DNA from: JAKLFA01 sp038222225 | GTDB taxonomy: Bacteria > Omnitrophota > Gorgyraeia > Zapsychrales > JANLHA01 | DNA length: 42,697 bases | NCBI GenBank assembly: GCA_038222225.1 | Contig: JBBRHV010000017.1 | Span: 1-42,697 of the forward strand | Direction of reading: 5' to 3' | In this document: positions 1-7,976 of the stretch, piece after piece | Layout of the letters: every line of letters starts with the position of its first letter | Position numbering within the stretch: position 1 is the stretch's first letter | Notes under the pieces: model-generated | Databases searched by the model: none | The model's input: the letters and a program-made list of their open reading frames with translations, nothing else | What the model was told of the DNA's origin: nothing | Translations under genes and position numbers: made by a program

Positions 1-493
1 AGGCATAGCCTGCCCTTATGATTGTAGCATTGAGGAACAAATACGAACCATCTTCCCTCTCCACCTCATAAAAATAATCAGGAGACGGCTTACACAATGC
101 ACCTTTAGGGCATGTCATAAAATATGAATACGCTAATGCTCTTCTATAGCGGTCTTTCTTATCAACGTCATACTCTAAAATGACACTCTTAACATTCCTT
201 CCCTCAAGCAATCCTCTAACGAACTCCGTCGCCTCCTGCCCCATCATAGGCAACTTAACAAAATGAGTACCCCATATTTTTGATTGACGGATCTCTGTTT
301 CATTAGGAACATATGTTCTTAAATCTCTATCCTTAAAAATGATCGTCGGTGCTTCGATCCCTATTAACGCGATCTCTTCACCGCTGGTCAGCTTAAGAGT
401 GTTTCCGTCAATGACACGTTCGACTGTATAGGTTTGGGCGAAAGCGGGGACGCAAACGGTTAATAGGATTGTAATGATAAGGACTTTTTTCAT
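1..493 (-). CDS. Secreted staphylococcal-nuclease-like (SNase) domain protein, 3' end outside the window
   Basis: The gene is open to the left window edge, so its C-terminus is missing; 164 residues are visible from an ATG at 491-493. Residues 1-20 form a signal peptide ending AFAQ, so the product is exported. The segment VIDGNTLKLTSGEEIALIG aligns with the first SNase strand pair, and DRYRRALAY with the later RYGR-LAY motif; LNATIIRAGYA resembles the usual N-A-x-L-V-x-x-G-Y-A. Known catalytic positions look altered: the metal-binding DGDT is DGNT, the arginine before LIGI is alanine, and IDAPE is IEAPT. The arginine of the YxR motif is kept. Family assignment is fairly secure; nuclease activity is doubtful. 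It may be a degenerate or binding-only member. Confidence 0.72.
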   Translation of the reverse strand, partial: MKKVLIITILLTVCVPAFAQTYTVERVIDGNTLKLTSGEEIALIGIEAPTIIFKDRDLRTYVPNETEIRQSKIWGTHFVKLPMMGQEATEFVRGLLEGRNVKSVILEYDVDKKDRYRRALAYSYFMTCPKGALCKPSPDYFYEVEREDGSYLFLNATIIRAGYA

Positions 494-503
494 ATTTCTT
501 CAA

Positions 504-538
504 TATTAGGGACAAAATATTAATGTCTGTCCCTAATA
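504..538. repeat. Perfect 11-bp inverted repeat upstream of the SNase-like gene
   Basis: TATTAGGGACA at 504-514 and its exact reverse complement at 528-538 enclose a 13-nt AT-rich loop. It lies 10 nt upstream of the SNase-like start codon. It could be an operator, a 5' leader hairpin, or a palindrome left by a REP-type element. There is no adjacent T-run, so a terminator is less likely. Confidence 0.6.
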
Positions 539-544
539 TAAAAC

Positions 545-614
545 TGGCGGAGAGGAACGATTTCCCTAAAGGGACTCCCTCCGGTCGCGAACCCCATGCT
601 CCGCATAGGTTCGG
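545..614. repeat. Structured intergenic repeat, copy A, beginning with a truncated tRNA-Ser 3' end
   Basis: Positions 541-555 repeat the bases at the 3' end of the neighbouring tRNA-Ser (658-672) including the CCA. The following bases contain the self-complementary word CCCTAAAGGG, then GACTCCCTCC, and a hairpin built from CATGC/GCATAGG. The same words recur at 7706-7802 beside the other tRNA-Ser. No believable protein is encoded. Confidence 0.6.
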
Positions 615-626
615 CCACACACATCA

Positions 627-751
<125 letters not shown>

Positions 752-881
752 GCAGATCTACCGCAAAATCTTTTATAGAGCATGATCCAGGATCCCGAGC
801 TGCCTGGCGAGGGATCTTTATTAAGATCCTTCGTCGCTTCCCTCCTCAGGACCTGCATCTTGCCAAAACGGGATTCCGGCT

Positions 882-935
882 CAGATACCTCTCCGCAAAT
901 CTACCACAAAATCTTTTCTAGAATATAATCAAAGA
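882..935 (-). repeat. Truncated duplicate of the tRNA-Ser 5' end and its upstream flank
   Basis: On the minus strand this stretch carries a leader like that of the tRNA at 662-751 and then GGAGAGGTATCTGAG, matching the first 15 tRNA bases with one change; tRNA similarity then stops. Similarity to the genuine flank (about 741-835) probably continues weakly to about 975. The remaining sequence between the tRNA and msrAB (752-1148) shows no gene; only this copy and a weak terminator are seen. Confidence 0.65.
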
Positions 936-1095
936 TCCTCCTGCCAACCGGCGAAGAATCTGCTCAATCCTTAAGATAAAACCGCCCTGAAAGAATAAAT
1001 GATTATATGCAGGGGAATGCCCAGCGTCAAGCGATTATGACGAGTTGTTGAAGATACTTTTATGGCCCGAAAATTAAAGTTGAAACAATTATAAA

Positions 1096-1122
1096 TAAAA
1101 AAACTCTCTTCAGATGAATGAG
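1096..1122 (-). terminator. Candidate intrinsic terminator of msrAB
   Basis: On the minus strand CTC-A-TTC pairs with GAAGAG around the loop ATCT (1106-1122), with one bulged A, and is followed two bases later by a run of T. It lies about 27 nt beyond the msrAB stop. The stem is short, so confidence is limited. Confidence 0.4.
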
Positions 1123-1148
1123 CAGCCTTTTTAACGTATCAGGTAGTT

Positions 1149-2222
1149 TTACTTTTGAAAAAGCTTTTTGTACTCCGCGTACCCTTCCTTTTCCAGGTCA
1201 TCCTTTGGAATAAAACGTAATGCGGCAGAGTTGACGCAATAACGCAAACCGGTCGGTTGGGGGCCGTCGTTGAACACGTGACCCAAATGAGAATCGGCAT
1301 GCTCGCTTCGCACTTCTGTCCGAACGACAAACCCTTTGTCATCCTGCCGTTCCTTGATATTCTCGGGTTCCAACGGTCTCACGAAACTCGGCCAACCGGT
1401 TCCGGAATCATATTTGTCAACTGAGCTGAACAGCGGCTCACCGGAAACAATATCGACATAAATCCCCTCTTTTTTGTTATCCCAGTATGCATTTTTGAAG
1501 GCAGGCTCGGTTCCGTCTTCCTGCGTTACCTTGCACTGGAGTGAGGTGAGGGTTTTCTTGAGTTCTTCTTGGTCTGGCTTTTTATATTTCTGTAACGAGC
1601 TGTTGAACGAAAATTTTTCACGATCCGCAGCCTGTTCCCATAAGTTTTTCAGCTTCTTATCACGCCCGCAGTTTGAACGGTAACGCTTATATTGGGCGGA
1701 GTTTTTTTGATAGTAATCCTGGTGATAGTCCTCTGCCACGGTAAATTGAGCGGCACGGCGGATCGGTGTCACCGCGTCTTCTTTAAGCAAACCGGCTCGC
1801 TGCAGCTCGGATTTTGAGGTTTCTGCCACGCGTTTTTGTTCGTCATTCAGATAAAAAATCGCGGTCGTGTACGCCTGCCCCCGATCACAGAATTGGCCGC
1901 CCGCATCCGTCGGGTCCACATGATGCCAAAAAAAGTTCAGCAATTGTTCATAGGAGACCGCCGCCGGGTCGTAGGAGATTTCCACAGCTTCGCTATGTCC
2001 CTTTTGAGCATAATCCTCATAGGTCGGATTTTCTCCGGTCCCTCCGATATATCCGGAAACCACATGGAGCACCCCCGAGAGTTTCTCGAAGTCCGATTCC
2101 ATGCACCAGAAACATCCCCCTGCGAAAATCGCTTTTTCGGTTCGCTGCTGAGCAAGCGCGGTGAACGGCATCCAGCCTGCGATTATGCCGATCAGAAAAA
2201 CTTGTATTAGTGCTTTTTCCAT
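1149..2222 (-). CDS. msrAB: Exported bifunctional peptide methionine sulfoxide reductase MsrA/MsrB
   Basis: A fusion enzyme that reduces both S- and R-methionine sulfoxide in oxidised proteins. Residues 1-25 are a signal peptide (ALAQQ), placing it in the periplasm. The MsrA domain (about 30-190) has GGCFWCMES with catalytic Cys37 and the GHSEAVE motif. The MsrB domain (about 230-355) has SGTGWPSF, ADSHLGHVF and RYCVNSAALRF with catalytic Cys329. The two CxxC zinc sites of many MsrB proteins are not visible, as in some fusion types. The 357-aa length fits an MsrA-MsrB fusion. It stands alone, so it is probably transcribed by itself. Electron donors such as thioredoxin-like or DsbD-like proteins are not in the window. 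Confidence 0.95.
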   Translation of the reverse strand: MEKALIQVFLIGIIAGWMPFTALAQQRTEKAIFAGGCFWCMESDFEKLSGVLHVVSGYIGGTGENPTYEDYAQKGHSEAVEISYDPAAVSYEQLLNFFWHHVDPTDAGGQFCDRGQAYTTAIFYLNDEQKRVAETSKSELQRAGLLKEDAVTPIRRAAQFTVAEDYHQDYYQKNSAQYKRYRSNCGRDKKLKNLWEQAADREKFSFNSSLQKYKKPDQEELKKTLTSLQCKVTQEDGTEPAFKNAYWDNKKEGIYVDIVSGEPLFSSVDKYDSGTGWPSFVRPLEPENIKERQDDKGFVVRTEVRSEHADSHLGHVFNDGPQPTGLRYCVNSAALRFIPKDDLEKEGYAEYKKLFQK

Positions 2223-2410
2223 GACTCCCGCTCCTTTTGATCGCTACCATCCAACCGACTCTCTATCCTTTGGTCAGGACTTCCAATGATTTCCTTACAA
2301 ATAGATGGCGGGATGATTTCGAGAAAGACGAAAGGCTGAAAATGGCTTTTAACCGATATGCCGTCAATGAAAAAGACTGCTGATAGAAAGGGTTGTTCCG
2401 CGTTCAGCGG

Positions 2411-2890
2411 CTATGAGGAACTGTTCCAAGTTCGGATCGGACCGCTGTCAAAAACCGGGTTCCATTTCGAAACTTCAGAATGGAGGTCGCCCACCGAATC
2501 CACTTGATCCGTATTGGCGCGCACAATTCCATCTTCAGTAACGCCGAACTCAACCTTAGGCGACAAGGGATAAACAGGAGAAGCCGATATCACATATAAT
2601 CCATCTCCAAACGCTTGAAAATCATAGAAATAACCGCCATGCACTCTGCGCAGTAAGTCTTCCGAACGAAGCAAATACCCGTCCAGCTGAGAACATAACA
2701 CAAATTCCGGCAGTTGCGTCAATGACTGGACTTGTACCCCGGAAATTTTTTGAAAAGAAAAAATGTAGCGGTTTAAGGCATCGACGCTAAATCGGACCTG
2801 CTTGATTTTATCATAACGTGATATGGCGAACAGACACAGAAGACTGATAAAAACAATCGACCCGTAAAAAAAATGCTTCAGATATACCAT
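2411..2890 (-). CDS. Membrane-anchored protein with pilin-like periplasmic domain
   Basis: The start at 2890 is chosen for the AGGAG about 9 nt upstream; an in-frame upstream ATG would run into the preceding gene. The product is 159 aa with one N-terminal membrane helix (about residues 5-25) and a soluble domain. The segments GGYFYDFQ, YVISASPV and VEFGVTEDGIVR resemble the C-terminal part of pseudopilin-type proteins, in which a Tyr-rich strand is followed by an A-x-P turn and a D-E-x-G-x-I-R strand. There is no canonical prepilin peptidase site, so it is not a classic pilin. It begins 40 nt after the HD-GYP gene and is probably cotranscribed with it. Function unknown; the pilin-like reading is an inference. 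Confidence 0.7.
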   Translation of the reverse strand: MVYLKHFFYGSIVFISLLCLFAISRYDKIKQVRFSVDALNRYIFSFQKISGVQVQSLTQLPEFVLCSQLDGYLLRSEDLLRRVHGGYFYDFQAFGDGLYVISASPVYPLSPKVEFGVTEDGIVRANTDQVDSVGDLHSEVSKWNPVFDSGPIRTWNSSS

Positions 2891-2930
2891 AAAAATCACT
2901 CCTGAAAATTTATCGTTTTTTTTGATTGTC

Positions 2931-4367
2931 CTAAAGGACCCTCTCCAAGGAATCAACGACCTGCTGATCAAGTTCCTCTTTGAGGGAACGCAAATGAGCG
3001 ACCGCTTTCGAAGGCGTGTAAGAAATGCGATAAGGGCGTTCAGACGTCATCGCATCATAGATATCAGCGATCGTCAGAATACGCGTCGGCAAAGAAATCG
3101 CGCCGTTTTTCAATCCGTCGGGATATCCGGTACCGTCCAATTTTTCATGATGATGGCGTATAATGTCACACAAATTACGCAAAGAGGCGATCGGCTTAAT
3201 AATGCTTTCCCCGATTTCCGGATGTCTCCGCATCATGGCCATTTCATCCCGGTCCAGCGGCCCCTTCTTGGTCAAAATTTTATCAAGCACTCCGATCTTT
3301 CCGATATCATGAAGTTTAGCGGCATCACGCAAAAGCACAATGGTTGCCTTATCCACTCCCATCTCCTGGGCAATACGCGTACACAAATCCCCTACCCGAT
3401 CCAAATGCCCGCGGGAATACGGATCCTTTGCCTCAACCGCCAGCGCCAGCGCAGAAATCGTTTCAAAATATGTCCGTTCAGCATTCTCATTTAATTTGGA
3501 ATTTTCCACAGCCACTGCGGTTTGCAATGCGATATTCAACAGCAGGCCCTCTTCATCTTCTGAAAATGAAGACTGTGCTTTTCGCCCGCAAATAATGACA
3601 AATCCCAGGATCTCTTCATGCAGGATCAGCGGAGCGCACATCGTCGGTTCTTCCAGCAAATTGACCAGAGGGTCGGTCCGAGAAACCCGTTCAATGAGAA
3701 CCGTTCTTTTTTCACGTGCAACAAGGCCCAGCAGCCCCTCCTCCTCAACTCTCATCGCTTTATATTGATTGAGATTGGCATCCCGGCCGAAAAACGTTTT
3801 AAGAAAAAACGTTTCTTTGTTGTCATTCTGAAGAAACAAAAAACCACTGTTAGAATCGATCGCTTCGACAACCGTCTCCAAAATGAGTTCCAAAAAACTG
3901 TCGATATTGTCCATCGACGAAATGCCTTCTCCAATGCGTGACAGCACCGACTGCAAGGTCTTTTTCGCCAACTCCAGATTGCGGACATTCTCTTCCAAAT
4001 GCAGCGTGATCTCATTGAAGGACTTCGCCAAAAGAGAAACTTCGTTCACATCTGTATCCCGGATCTCTTCCGCTTTGCGCGGACCCAGGATCTCGATGAG
4101 AGCGTCCGTATTCTGCGAGGCCACATCCACTAAGCCTTTCAGGAGCGCCCGAACCGAAAAGAAACCCACCGTGATCCCGAACACAATAAAAATCATCAGC
4201 CAGAAAAATTGATCCTCGGAAATGGTAATAGCGCCTTGACTGCGCAGCTGAATGTAAAAATAATACAAAACGCCCACTGGCAGAATGGACATGACAAAAT
4301 AAAGGATGGTGAATTTTCTTAAAATCGAGGTGTTTTCAAAGGATGTGAGTTTAAACTTCTTCGCCAT
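2931..4367 (-). CDS. Membrane HAMP-GAF-HD-GYP protein, probable cyclic-di-GMP phosphodiesterase
   Basis: 478 aa from MAKKFKL; an ATG 48 nt upstream is possible but has no better ribosome site. Two membrane helices occupy about residues 20-80. A HAMP-like linker ends near 130 (NEVSLLAKSFNEI), then a short coiled coil, a GAF domain (about 150-290), and a C-terminal HD-GYP domain (about 300-478). HD-GYP hallmarks are present: H353-D354 in HDIGKIG, HHHEKLDGTGYPDGL, and the ADIYDAMTSERPYR segment. Such domains hydrolyse c-di-GMP at a binuclear metal centre. The GAF and membrane parts suggest control by a ligand or the envelope state. It lies upstream of the pilin-like gene, fitting the known link of c-di-GMP with surface appendages. 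Confidence 0.92.
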   Translation of the reverse strand: MAKKFKLTSFENTSILRKFTILYFVMSILPVGVLYYFYIQLRSQGAITISEDQFFWLMIFIVFGITVGFFSVRALLKGLVDVASQNTDALIEILGPRKAEEIRDTDVNEVSLLAKSFNEITLHLEENVRNLELAKKTLQSVLSRIGEGISSMDNIDSFLELILETVVEAIDSNSGFLFLQNDNKETFFLKTFFGRDANLNQYKAMRVEEEGLLGLVAREKRTVLIERVSRTDPLVNLLEEPTMCAPLILHEEILGFVIICGRKAQSSFSEDEEGLLLNIALQTAVAVENSKLNENAERTYFETISALALAVEAKDPYSRGHLDRVGDLCTRIAQEMGVDKATIVLLRDAAKLHDIGKIGVLDKILTKKGPLDRDEMAMMRRHPEIGESIIKPIASLRNLCDIIRHHHEKLDGTGYPDGLKNGAISLPTRILTIADIYDAMTSERPYRISYTPSKAVAHLRSLKEELDQQVVDSLERVL

Positions 4368-4455
4368 GCTGTAATTCCCAATCGTTACGTTTGATATCAG
4401 TATATCACAGCTCAATGCGTGTCAAAATCAAGGTTTTATTTTTTTTAACTGCTTA

Positions 4456-4659
4456 TTACCAGCGTTTTTGTGGTGTTGACTGAAGCAAAAGCTTGAATGC
4501 GGCAAAAAACAGCATGATCAAAAACAGGATAAATAAAAATCCGCCGATCTCGTCATTCGGAAGCAGCGAAGCCCCGGCCATCTCCGCAATAAAAACGCCG
4601 GCCAAAGCAACAAGAACCAAGACATACAACCACTTTAAAACAAGAAAAACGCACCGCAT
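4456..4659 (-). CDS. Small two-helix membrane protein, unknown function
   Basis: 67 aa, mostly hydrophobic: two membrane helices (about residues 4-25 and 38-60) joined by a short polar loop containing LPNDEIGG, and a basic tail QKRW. AGGAG lies about 9 nt before the ATG, supporting real translation. I recognise no family. A dyad CAGAAG-N10-CTTCTG, shared with the inverse autotransporter upstream region, sits 25-61 nt before the start, so the two genes may be co-regulated. A possible promoter with an extended -10 (TGGTATATT on the minus strand) lies further upstream near 4775; if used, the dyad would be in the leader RNA. Confidence 0.7.
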   Translation of the reverse strand: MRCVFLVLKWLYVLVLVALAGVFIAEMAGASLLPNDEIGGFLFILFLIMLFFAAFKLLLQSTPQKRW

Positions 4660-4683
4660 ACGACACCACTCCTTATTAAAAAG

Positions 4684-4720
4684 CCCTTAAACAAATTTCA
4701 GAAGGCCCTAAAAACTTCTG
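4684..4720 (-). promoter_or_regulatory. Shared dyad element CAGAAG-N10-CTTCTG, copy 1
   Basis: CAGAAG (4699-4704) and CTTCTG (4715-4720) are exact inverted repeats spaced by 10 nt. The 15 bases just before (4684-4698, CCCTTAAACAAATTT) match 13 of 15 bases before the second copy at 7419-7455. Both copies lie upstream of minus-strand genes for membrane or envelope proteins. It may be an operator or a leader hairpin. Confidence 0.6.
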
Positions 4721-4842
4721 CTGGTTAACTGAGAAGAAAACCTTGATCGAACCTCACGCCACTACCAAACCGGGATTAAATATACCATAAGTAAAACAAA
4801 GCAAAAATAAAAAAATCTAAAAATGCGCCGCTTTTACGCGAT

Positions 4843-4876
4843 AAAAGGACGGCCCCATTTGAGGCCGCCTTTTTTT
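4843..4876. terminator. Bidirectional-type intrinsic terminator after the inverse autotransporter gene
   Basis: GGACGGCC (4847-4854) pairs with GGCCGCC (4863-4869) with one bulged A around an 8-nt loop. A-rich bases lie to the left and seven T to the right. On the minus strand the stem is followed by TTTT, about 40 nt past the stop codon at 4917. Confidence 0.8.
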
Positions 4877-4916
4877 CTGAACTGATCTTTCCTGCGAACC
4901 TGCCTTACTCTAATTA

Positions 4917-7283
4917 TTATTCAATGATATCATCGTTCTCCCAAACATTACCTCGACCCATTATAAAGGCGCTGTTATAACTGTCATTAAATTGCAGGTC
5001 ATTATCTCCATTTGATAAAACCGTCGAATTGTTCATCGTGATAACATCGACTCCGCCAACATAAATACCATCTGTGCCAGCATTCTGGGCCTCGGTATTA
5101 TTAATGGTCAGATTGCCGTAATCACCGCCCTCCTCCTGATTAATGGAAATGTTCTCAGAACCATTATTGTTGAACTTGGATCCGCCCCCTGAACCTAAAT
5201 TATCGATCAGAACAGCGCCGCCATTCGTATTATCAATGCTAAGACCGCGGCCACCTGAGTCGTTGGCCACAACGCTGTGCAGGCTGACAGCATTGCCTTC
5301 ACTGTTCAACCCGGAAACACCATTGATCTCAATATTAGTGTCTCCATTATCGCTCGACGTAACATCCGTGAATTTGACGCTGTTGACATCCTGAATAAAC
5401 ACACCTCTATCAAATTCGTTCAAATTAAAGGTCGAGGAAGCAATAATGATATCCTGTCCCGCCACGTCACCCCCATCCGTATCAATATACAGATTTGAAG
5501 CGCCATCGTTACTTTGATTGTTATCGCTGGCATCCGTGCCGGTAATAGTAACCTTACCGTCAAAACGCTCGATAAATATGCCGTTCGTGGCATTTTCATT
5601 GACGATATCATCGGTAAGCGTTATATCACCCGCGGCATCACTAATAGCCATGCCATACCCGTTATTATTATTGACGGTATTATTGGTGAGCGTTATATCC
5701 CCAGAAACGCTAGCGATATCCATACCATTGTAGTCCTGACTTTCGCTGGCATTGGTATCGGAAATCGTGACGTTATTGACGCTGCCAATCTCGATATTGC
5801 AAGAATAATTATTATTAAAATCAGACCCCTCAATGACAACGTTATTGTCGCCATTACCTTCGATCCAAAGACCAAAGCCATCTGTGTCGCCGTCAGAATT
5901 TATCACCGTAACATTCTGTATATAAACGTTTCCACCGGCAAAACCGTCACCTAAACCAGTAGTCCCCGCATAACCCACGATACCGTCATTATAGGCATTT
6001 TGGATCCAGATATCCGAAACCGTGTTATCGTTCGCCAACCCGATGACATAGTCGGAGCCACCATCAGGATCAATGATCGTAGAATCTGTGTCCGGAATAG
6101 CGCTTGAGGCTAATACGCCGGCCGTGCTCCCGACACGGGCCTGAAGCGTCCCGCCGCCGCCGATAAGCGTCTGACCGTCAGAAAGGTCAACTCCATCTTC
6201 CGAATAATTCCCACCCCTAGACAGAGCAACAACGATACCGTCGTTACCGGCTTGGTCAATCGCATCTTCCAGGGTTGCGGGATCTTCTAATGTACCGTCC
6301 ACACCTCCTTCTGCATCGGCACTCGCATAATAGATACCGCTATAAGCCACGCCCGTATTCGGGTTGATCGCATCCAGGCCGCTGGTCGTGGTAGTCGTTT
6401 TAGCTTCTCCGCTCACAACGTCTACATCACGGACGATCGGTTCAACCATCCTGGACTCCAGCGATCCGCTCCCCTGCTTGCCCGACTTTGCAGCGCCAAG
6501 GCCGAACGGAATACGCACCGACGCTCCGGCGTAAACCTCTGAATTCCTGACCTGATCATGCGAATATTCGCCTTCGATCGTGAGTCTGGTCCCCTCAAAC
6601 CCGAGAAAATCCTCCCAACGCCATTCTGTGCGGGCACGCGGGCCTGAAATTATCGGAGCTCCGCTGCGATGGAAATAAAAACCACCCGCGTAAACCCGGA
6701 TGTCTTCCGCCAACGGAAGCTTGTATCCCACTTCCGCGTCAAACCCCGGCAGCGCCTGTTCCCTCGTCTCGTTGTTTATGCTCGAAGCGGTTATCGAAGT
6801 ACCGGAAATATCTATGCGTCCGGTCGAACTGGAGAAGAGCATCTCTTTCTTTGTTTCCGGAAAATACGCGTTCATGCGAAAATCCCAATCCTTGGTGAGC
6901 GCTTCAATGCCGAGCGTCCCCTGATTAAAATAATTCTGATGTGCGGAACGCAGTTTATCGCAATACCCGTAAACACCCAAAATCCATGTTTCATCCATCA
7001 TGTGACGATAACCGAAGCCGATATTATATTCAACCTCAGGACCGCTGGCTTCTTTAACACGAAGGTCCGTGAACAAAAGGTCACCCGGCGACTGAGTCAA
7101 CGGAACAAAGACATCGGTAAGGCCAAGATAACGATCATGGTTACCGACCTTCCCGCCGACTTTAACCCAGGCAGGATAATTGCTTTCTGCGGAGGCTGAA
7201 AGTGGCTGGTTCAAAACAAAACAGAACGCCAGAAGCATGCCTACTACCACCTTGAACGACGACCGAATGAATGAACCGGGCAT
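4917..7283 (-). CDS. Inverse autotransporter with right-handed beta-helix passenger
   Basis: The start at 7283 is preferred because GGAG lies 6 nt upstream; this gives 788 aa with a signal peptide ending SASAES near residue 34. Residues about 35-285 form an inverse autotransporter (intimin/invasin type) barrel: LGLTDVFVPL, NIGFGYRHMMDETWILGVYG, LGIEALTKDWDFRMNAYFP, GFDAEVGYKLP and VYAGASVRIPFG. After a Thr-rich linker (about 310) comes a YYASADAEGGVDGTLEDPATL entry and then many Asn/Asp/Gly/Thr beta-helix coils (NNTVNNNNGYGMAISD and similar) to the C-terminus. The barrel should sit in the outer membrane and export the helix as an adhesin- or enzyme-like surface stalk. Catalytic residues of pectate lyases are not evident. 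The bulk of known members carry Ig-like passengers, so this layout is less common. Confidence 0.88.
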   Translation of the reverse strand: MPGSFIRSSFKVVVGMLLAFCFVLNQPLSASAESNYPAWVKVGGKVGNHDRYLGLTDVFVPLTQSPGDLLFTDLRVKEASGPEVEYNIGFGYRHMMDETWILGVYGYCDKLRSAHQNYFNQGTLGIEALTKDWDFRMNAYFPETKKEMLFSSSTGRIDISGTSITASSINNETREQALPGFDAEVGYKLPLAEDIRVYAGGFYFHRSGAPIISGPRARTEWRWEDFLGFEGTRLTIEGEYSHDQVRNSEVYAGASVRIPFGLGAAKSGKQGSGSLESRMVEPIVRDVDVVSGEAKTTTTTSGLDAINPNTGVAYSGIYYASADAEGGVDGTLEDPATLEDAIDQAGNDGIVVALSRGGNYSEDGVDLSDGQTLIGGGGTLQARVGSTAGVLASSAIPDTDSTIIDPDGGSDYVIGLANDNTVSDIWIQNAYNDGIVGYAGTTGLGDGFAGGNVYIQNVTVINSDGDTDGFGLWIEGNGDNNVVIEGSDFNNNYSCNIEIGSVNNVTISDTNASESQDYNGMDIASVSGDITLTNNTVNNNNGYGMAISDAAGDITLTDDIVNENATNGIFIERFDGKVTITGTDASDNNQSNDGASNLYIDTDGGDVAGQDIIIASSTFNLNEFDRGVFIQDVNSVKFTDVTSSDNGDTNIEINGVSGLNSEGNAVSLHSVVANDSGGRGLSIDNTNGGAVLIDNLGSGGGSKFNNNGSENISINQEEGGDYGNLTINNTEAQNAGTDGIYVGGVDVITMNNSTVLSNGDNDLQFNDSYNSAFIMGRGNVWENDDIIE

Positions 7284-7400
7284 ACAGATCTCCATTTTTA
7301 TTGCTAATAACAAGCACTTCCTTCTAAAACTTTCCCGGAACCGATTCACGAAAAAAACCAATATCTGAGACCTTTTTAAAACAATAAAAATTTAACGTTT

Positions 7401-7429
7401 ATGATACCGCACAAAAATCCCCTAAACAA
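7401..7429 (-). promoter_or_regulatory. Probable sigma-70 promoter of the inverse autotransporter gene
   Basis: On the minus strand TTGTTT (7429-7424) and TATCAT (7406-7401) are separated by exactly 17 nt. The start codon is about 118 nt downstream. The -35 overlaps the conserved tract next to the CAGAAG dyad, so a protein bound there could act on polymerase. Confidence 0.55.
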
Positions 7430-7455
7430 TTTTCAGAAGCTTCTAATCTCTTCTG
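7419..7455 (-). promoter_or_regulatory. Shared dyad element CAGAAG-N10-CTTCTG, copy 2
   Basis: CAGAAG (7434-7439) and CTTCTG (7450-7455) have the same 10-nt spacing as copy 1 at 4684-4720. The tract CCCCTAAACAATTTT at 7419-7433 matches 13 of 15 bases of copy 1. The 10-nt spacer sequences differ, which suggests selection on the arms and tract. Confidence 0.6.
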
Positions 7456-7617
7456 AAGTTTCCAGAGACACGCAGGGATACTGTTTCGCGTGCGCTCACA
7501 AACCATAAACCTTTAAAATAGATTATGAAGGTGACTTATGTTCAAACCCTTGTAGGCTTCGCGCAACCATCCCTTTGCAAGCCAGGGGCAATCAAAAAAA
7601 ACTTTTTGGTGAAGACA

Positions 7618-7678
7618 GGCGGAGAGGCAGGCCCTGCAGCGCTTCTGTTCGCTTCGCTCACAGGTCCCTATTCTCTCC
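7618..7678 (-). repeat. Short tRNA-Ser-like hairpin element without tRNA arms
   Basis: On the minus strand the element starts GGAGAG and ends CCTGCCTCTCCGCC, so its ends can pair like a tRNA-Ser acceptor stem and the 3' end matches the real tRNA-Ser(UGA) 3' end. In between lie GCAGGGCCTGC (near-perfect palindrome) and GAGCGAAGCG repeats, with no anticodon arm. It appears to be a tRNA remnant or an element derived from one. Confidence 0.5.
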
Positions 7679-7705
7679 AAAATCTTGAACTGTAAACATC
7701 AAACG

Positions 7706-7802
7706 GCGGGGATTTCCCTAAAGGGACTCCCTCCCCCTGCTGATTCGCCCTGCGAATCACAACCGCAGGGGTCAGTCGCAAACCCTATGCTTCGCATAGG
7801 TT
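7706..7802. repeat. Structured intergenic repeat, copy B
   Basis: Shares GATTTCCCTAAAGGGACTCC with copy A at 545-614 and ends in the perfect hairpin CCTATGC-TTC-GCATAGG. Between these is an extra nested hairpin absent from copy A: GATTCGC-CCT-GCGAATC inside CCCCTGC/GCAGGGG. The rest of the long gap 7456-7617 holds no gene that I can support. Confidence 0.6.
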
Positions 7803-7822
7803 CTTCATATCTTACCATCCAT

Positions 7823-7862
7823 TAATTTTAAAAATCCCCACAAAAGGGGATTTTTAAAATTA
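7823..7862 (-). terminator. Perfect 17-bp hairpin directly after tRNA-Ser(UGA)
   Basis: TAATTTTAAAAATCCCC (7823-7839) is exactly complementary to 7846-7862, with a 6-nt loop. It abuts the tRNA 3' end at 7863 and contains T-rich arms, consistent with an intrinsic terminator or processing signal on the minus strand. Confidence 0.75.
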
Positions 7863-7947
7863 CGGAGAGGCAGGGATTCGAACCCTGGGTGAGTTTCCCC
7901 ACGACGGTTTTCAAGACCGTTCCTTTCAACCGCTCAGGCACCTCTCC
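7863..7947 (-). tRNA. tRNA-Ser(UGA)
   Basis: Minus strand acceptor GGAGAGG (7947-7941) pairs with CCTCTCC (7870-7864), discriminator G at 7863. The anticodon stem ACGGT/ACCGT holds the loop CTTGAAA, giving UGA, which reads UCA and wobble codons. The long variable arm GTGGGGAAACTCAC and the T arm CAGGGTTCGAATCCCTG are clear. No CCA is encoded, unlike the tRNA-Ser(CGA) at 662-751. A consensus promoter lies upstream and serS is about 750 nt upstream on the same strand. Confidence 0.96.
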
Positions 7948-7976
7948 AAAGATCTACCGCTTAAATTTGAGAGCTG

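Noticed and set aside
4689..4694. TTGTTT next to dyad copy 1 as a -35 box
   Set aside because: At 17 nt spacing the -10 position falls on the ribosome-binding region of the small gene and shows no -10 match, unlike copy 2.
4684..4720. Reading the CAGAAG dyad as a terminator of the upstream autotransporter
   Set aside because: A stronger terminator with T-runs already lies at 4843-4876, and the same dyad occurs in front of the autotransporter gene itself.
5514..5954. Long plus-strand frame opposite the inverse autotransporter
   Set aside because: It mirrors the periodic Asn/Asp/Ile codons of the beta-helix on the other strand and has no start signal or recognisable domain.
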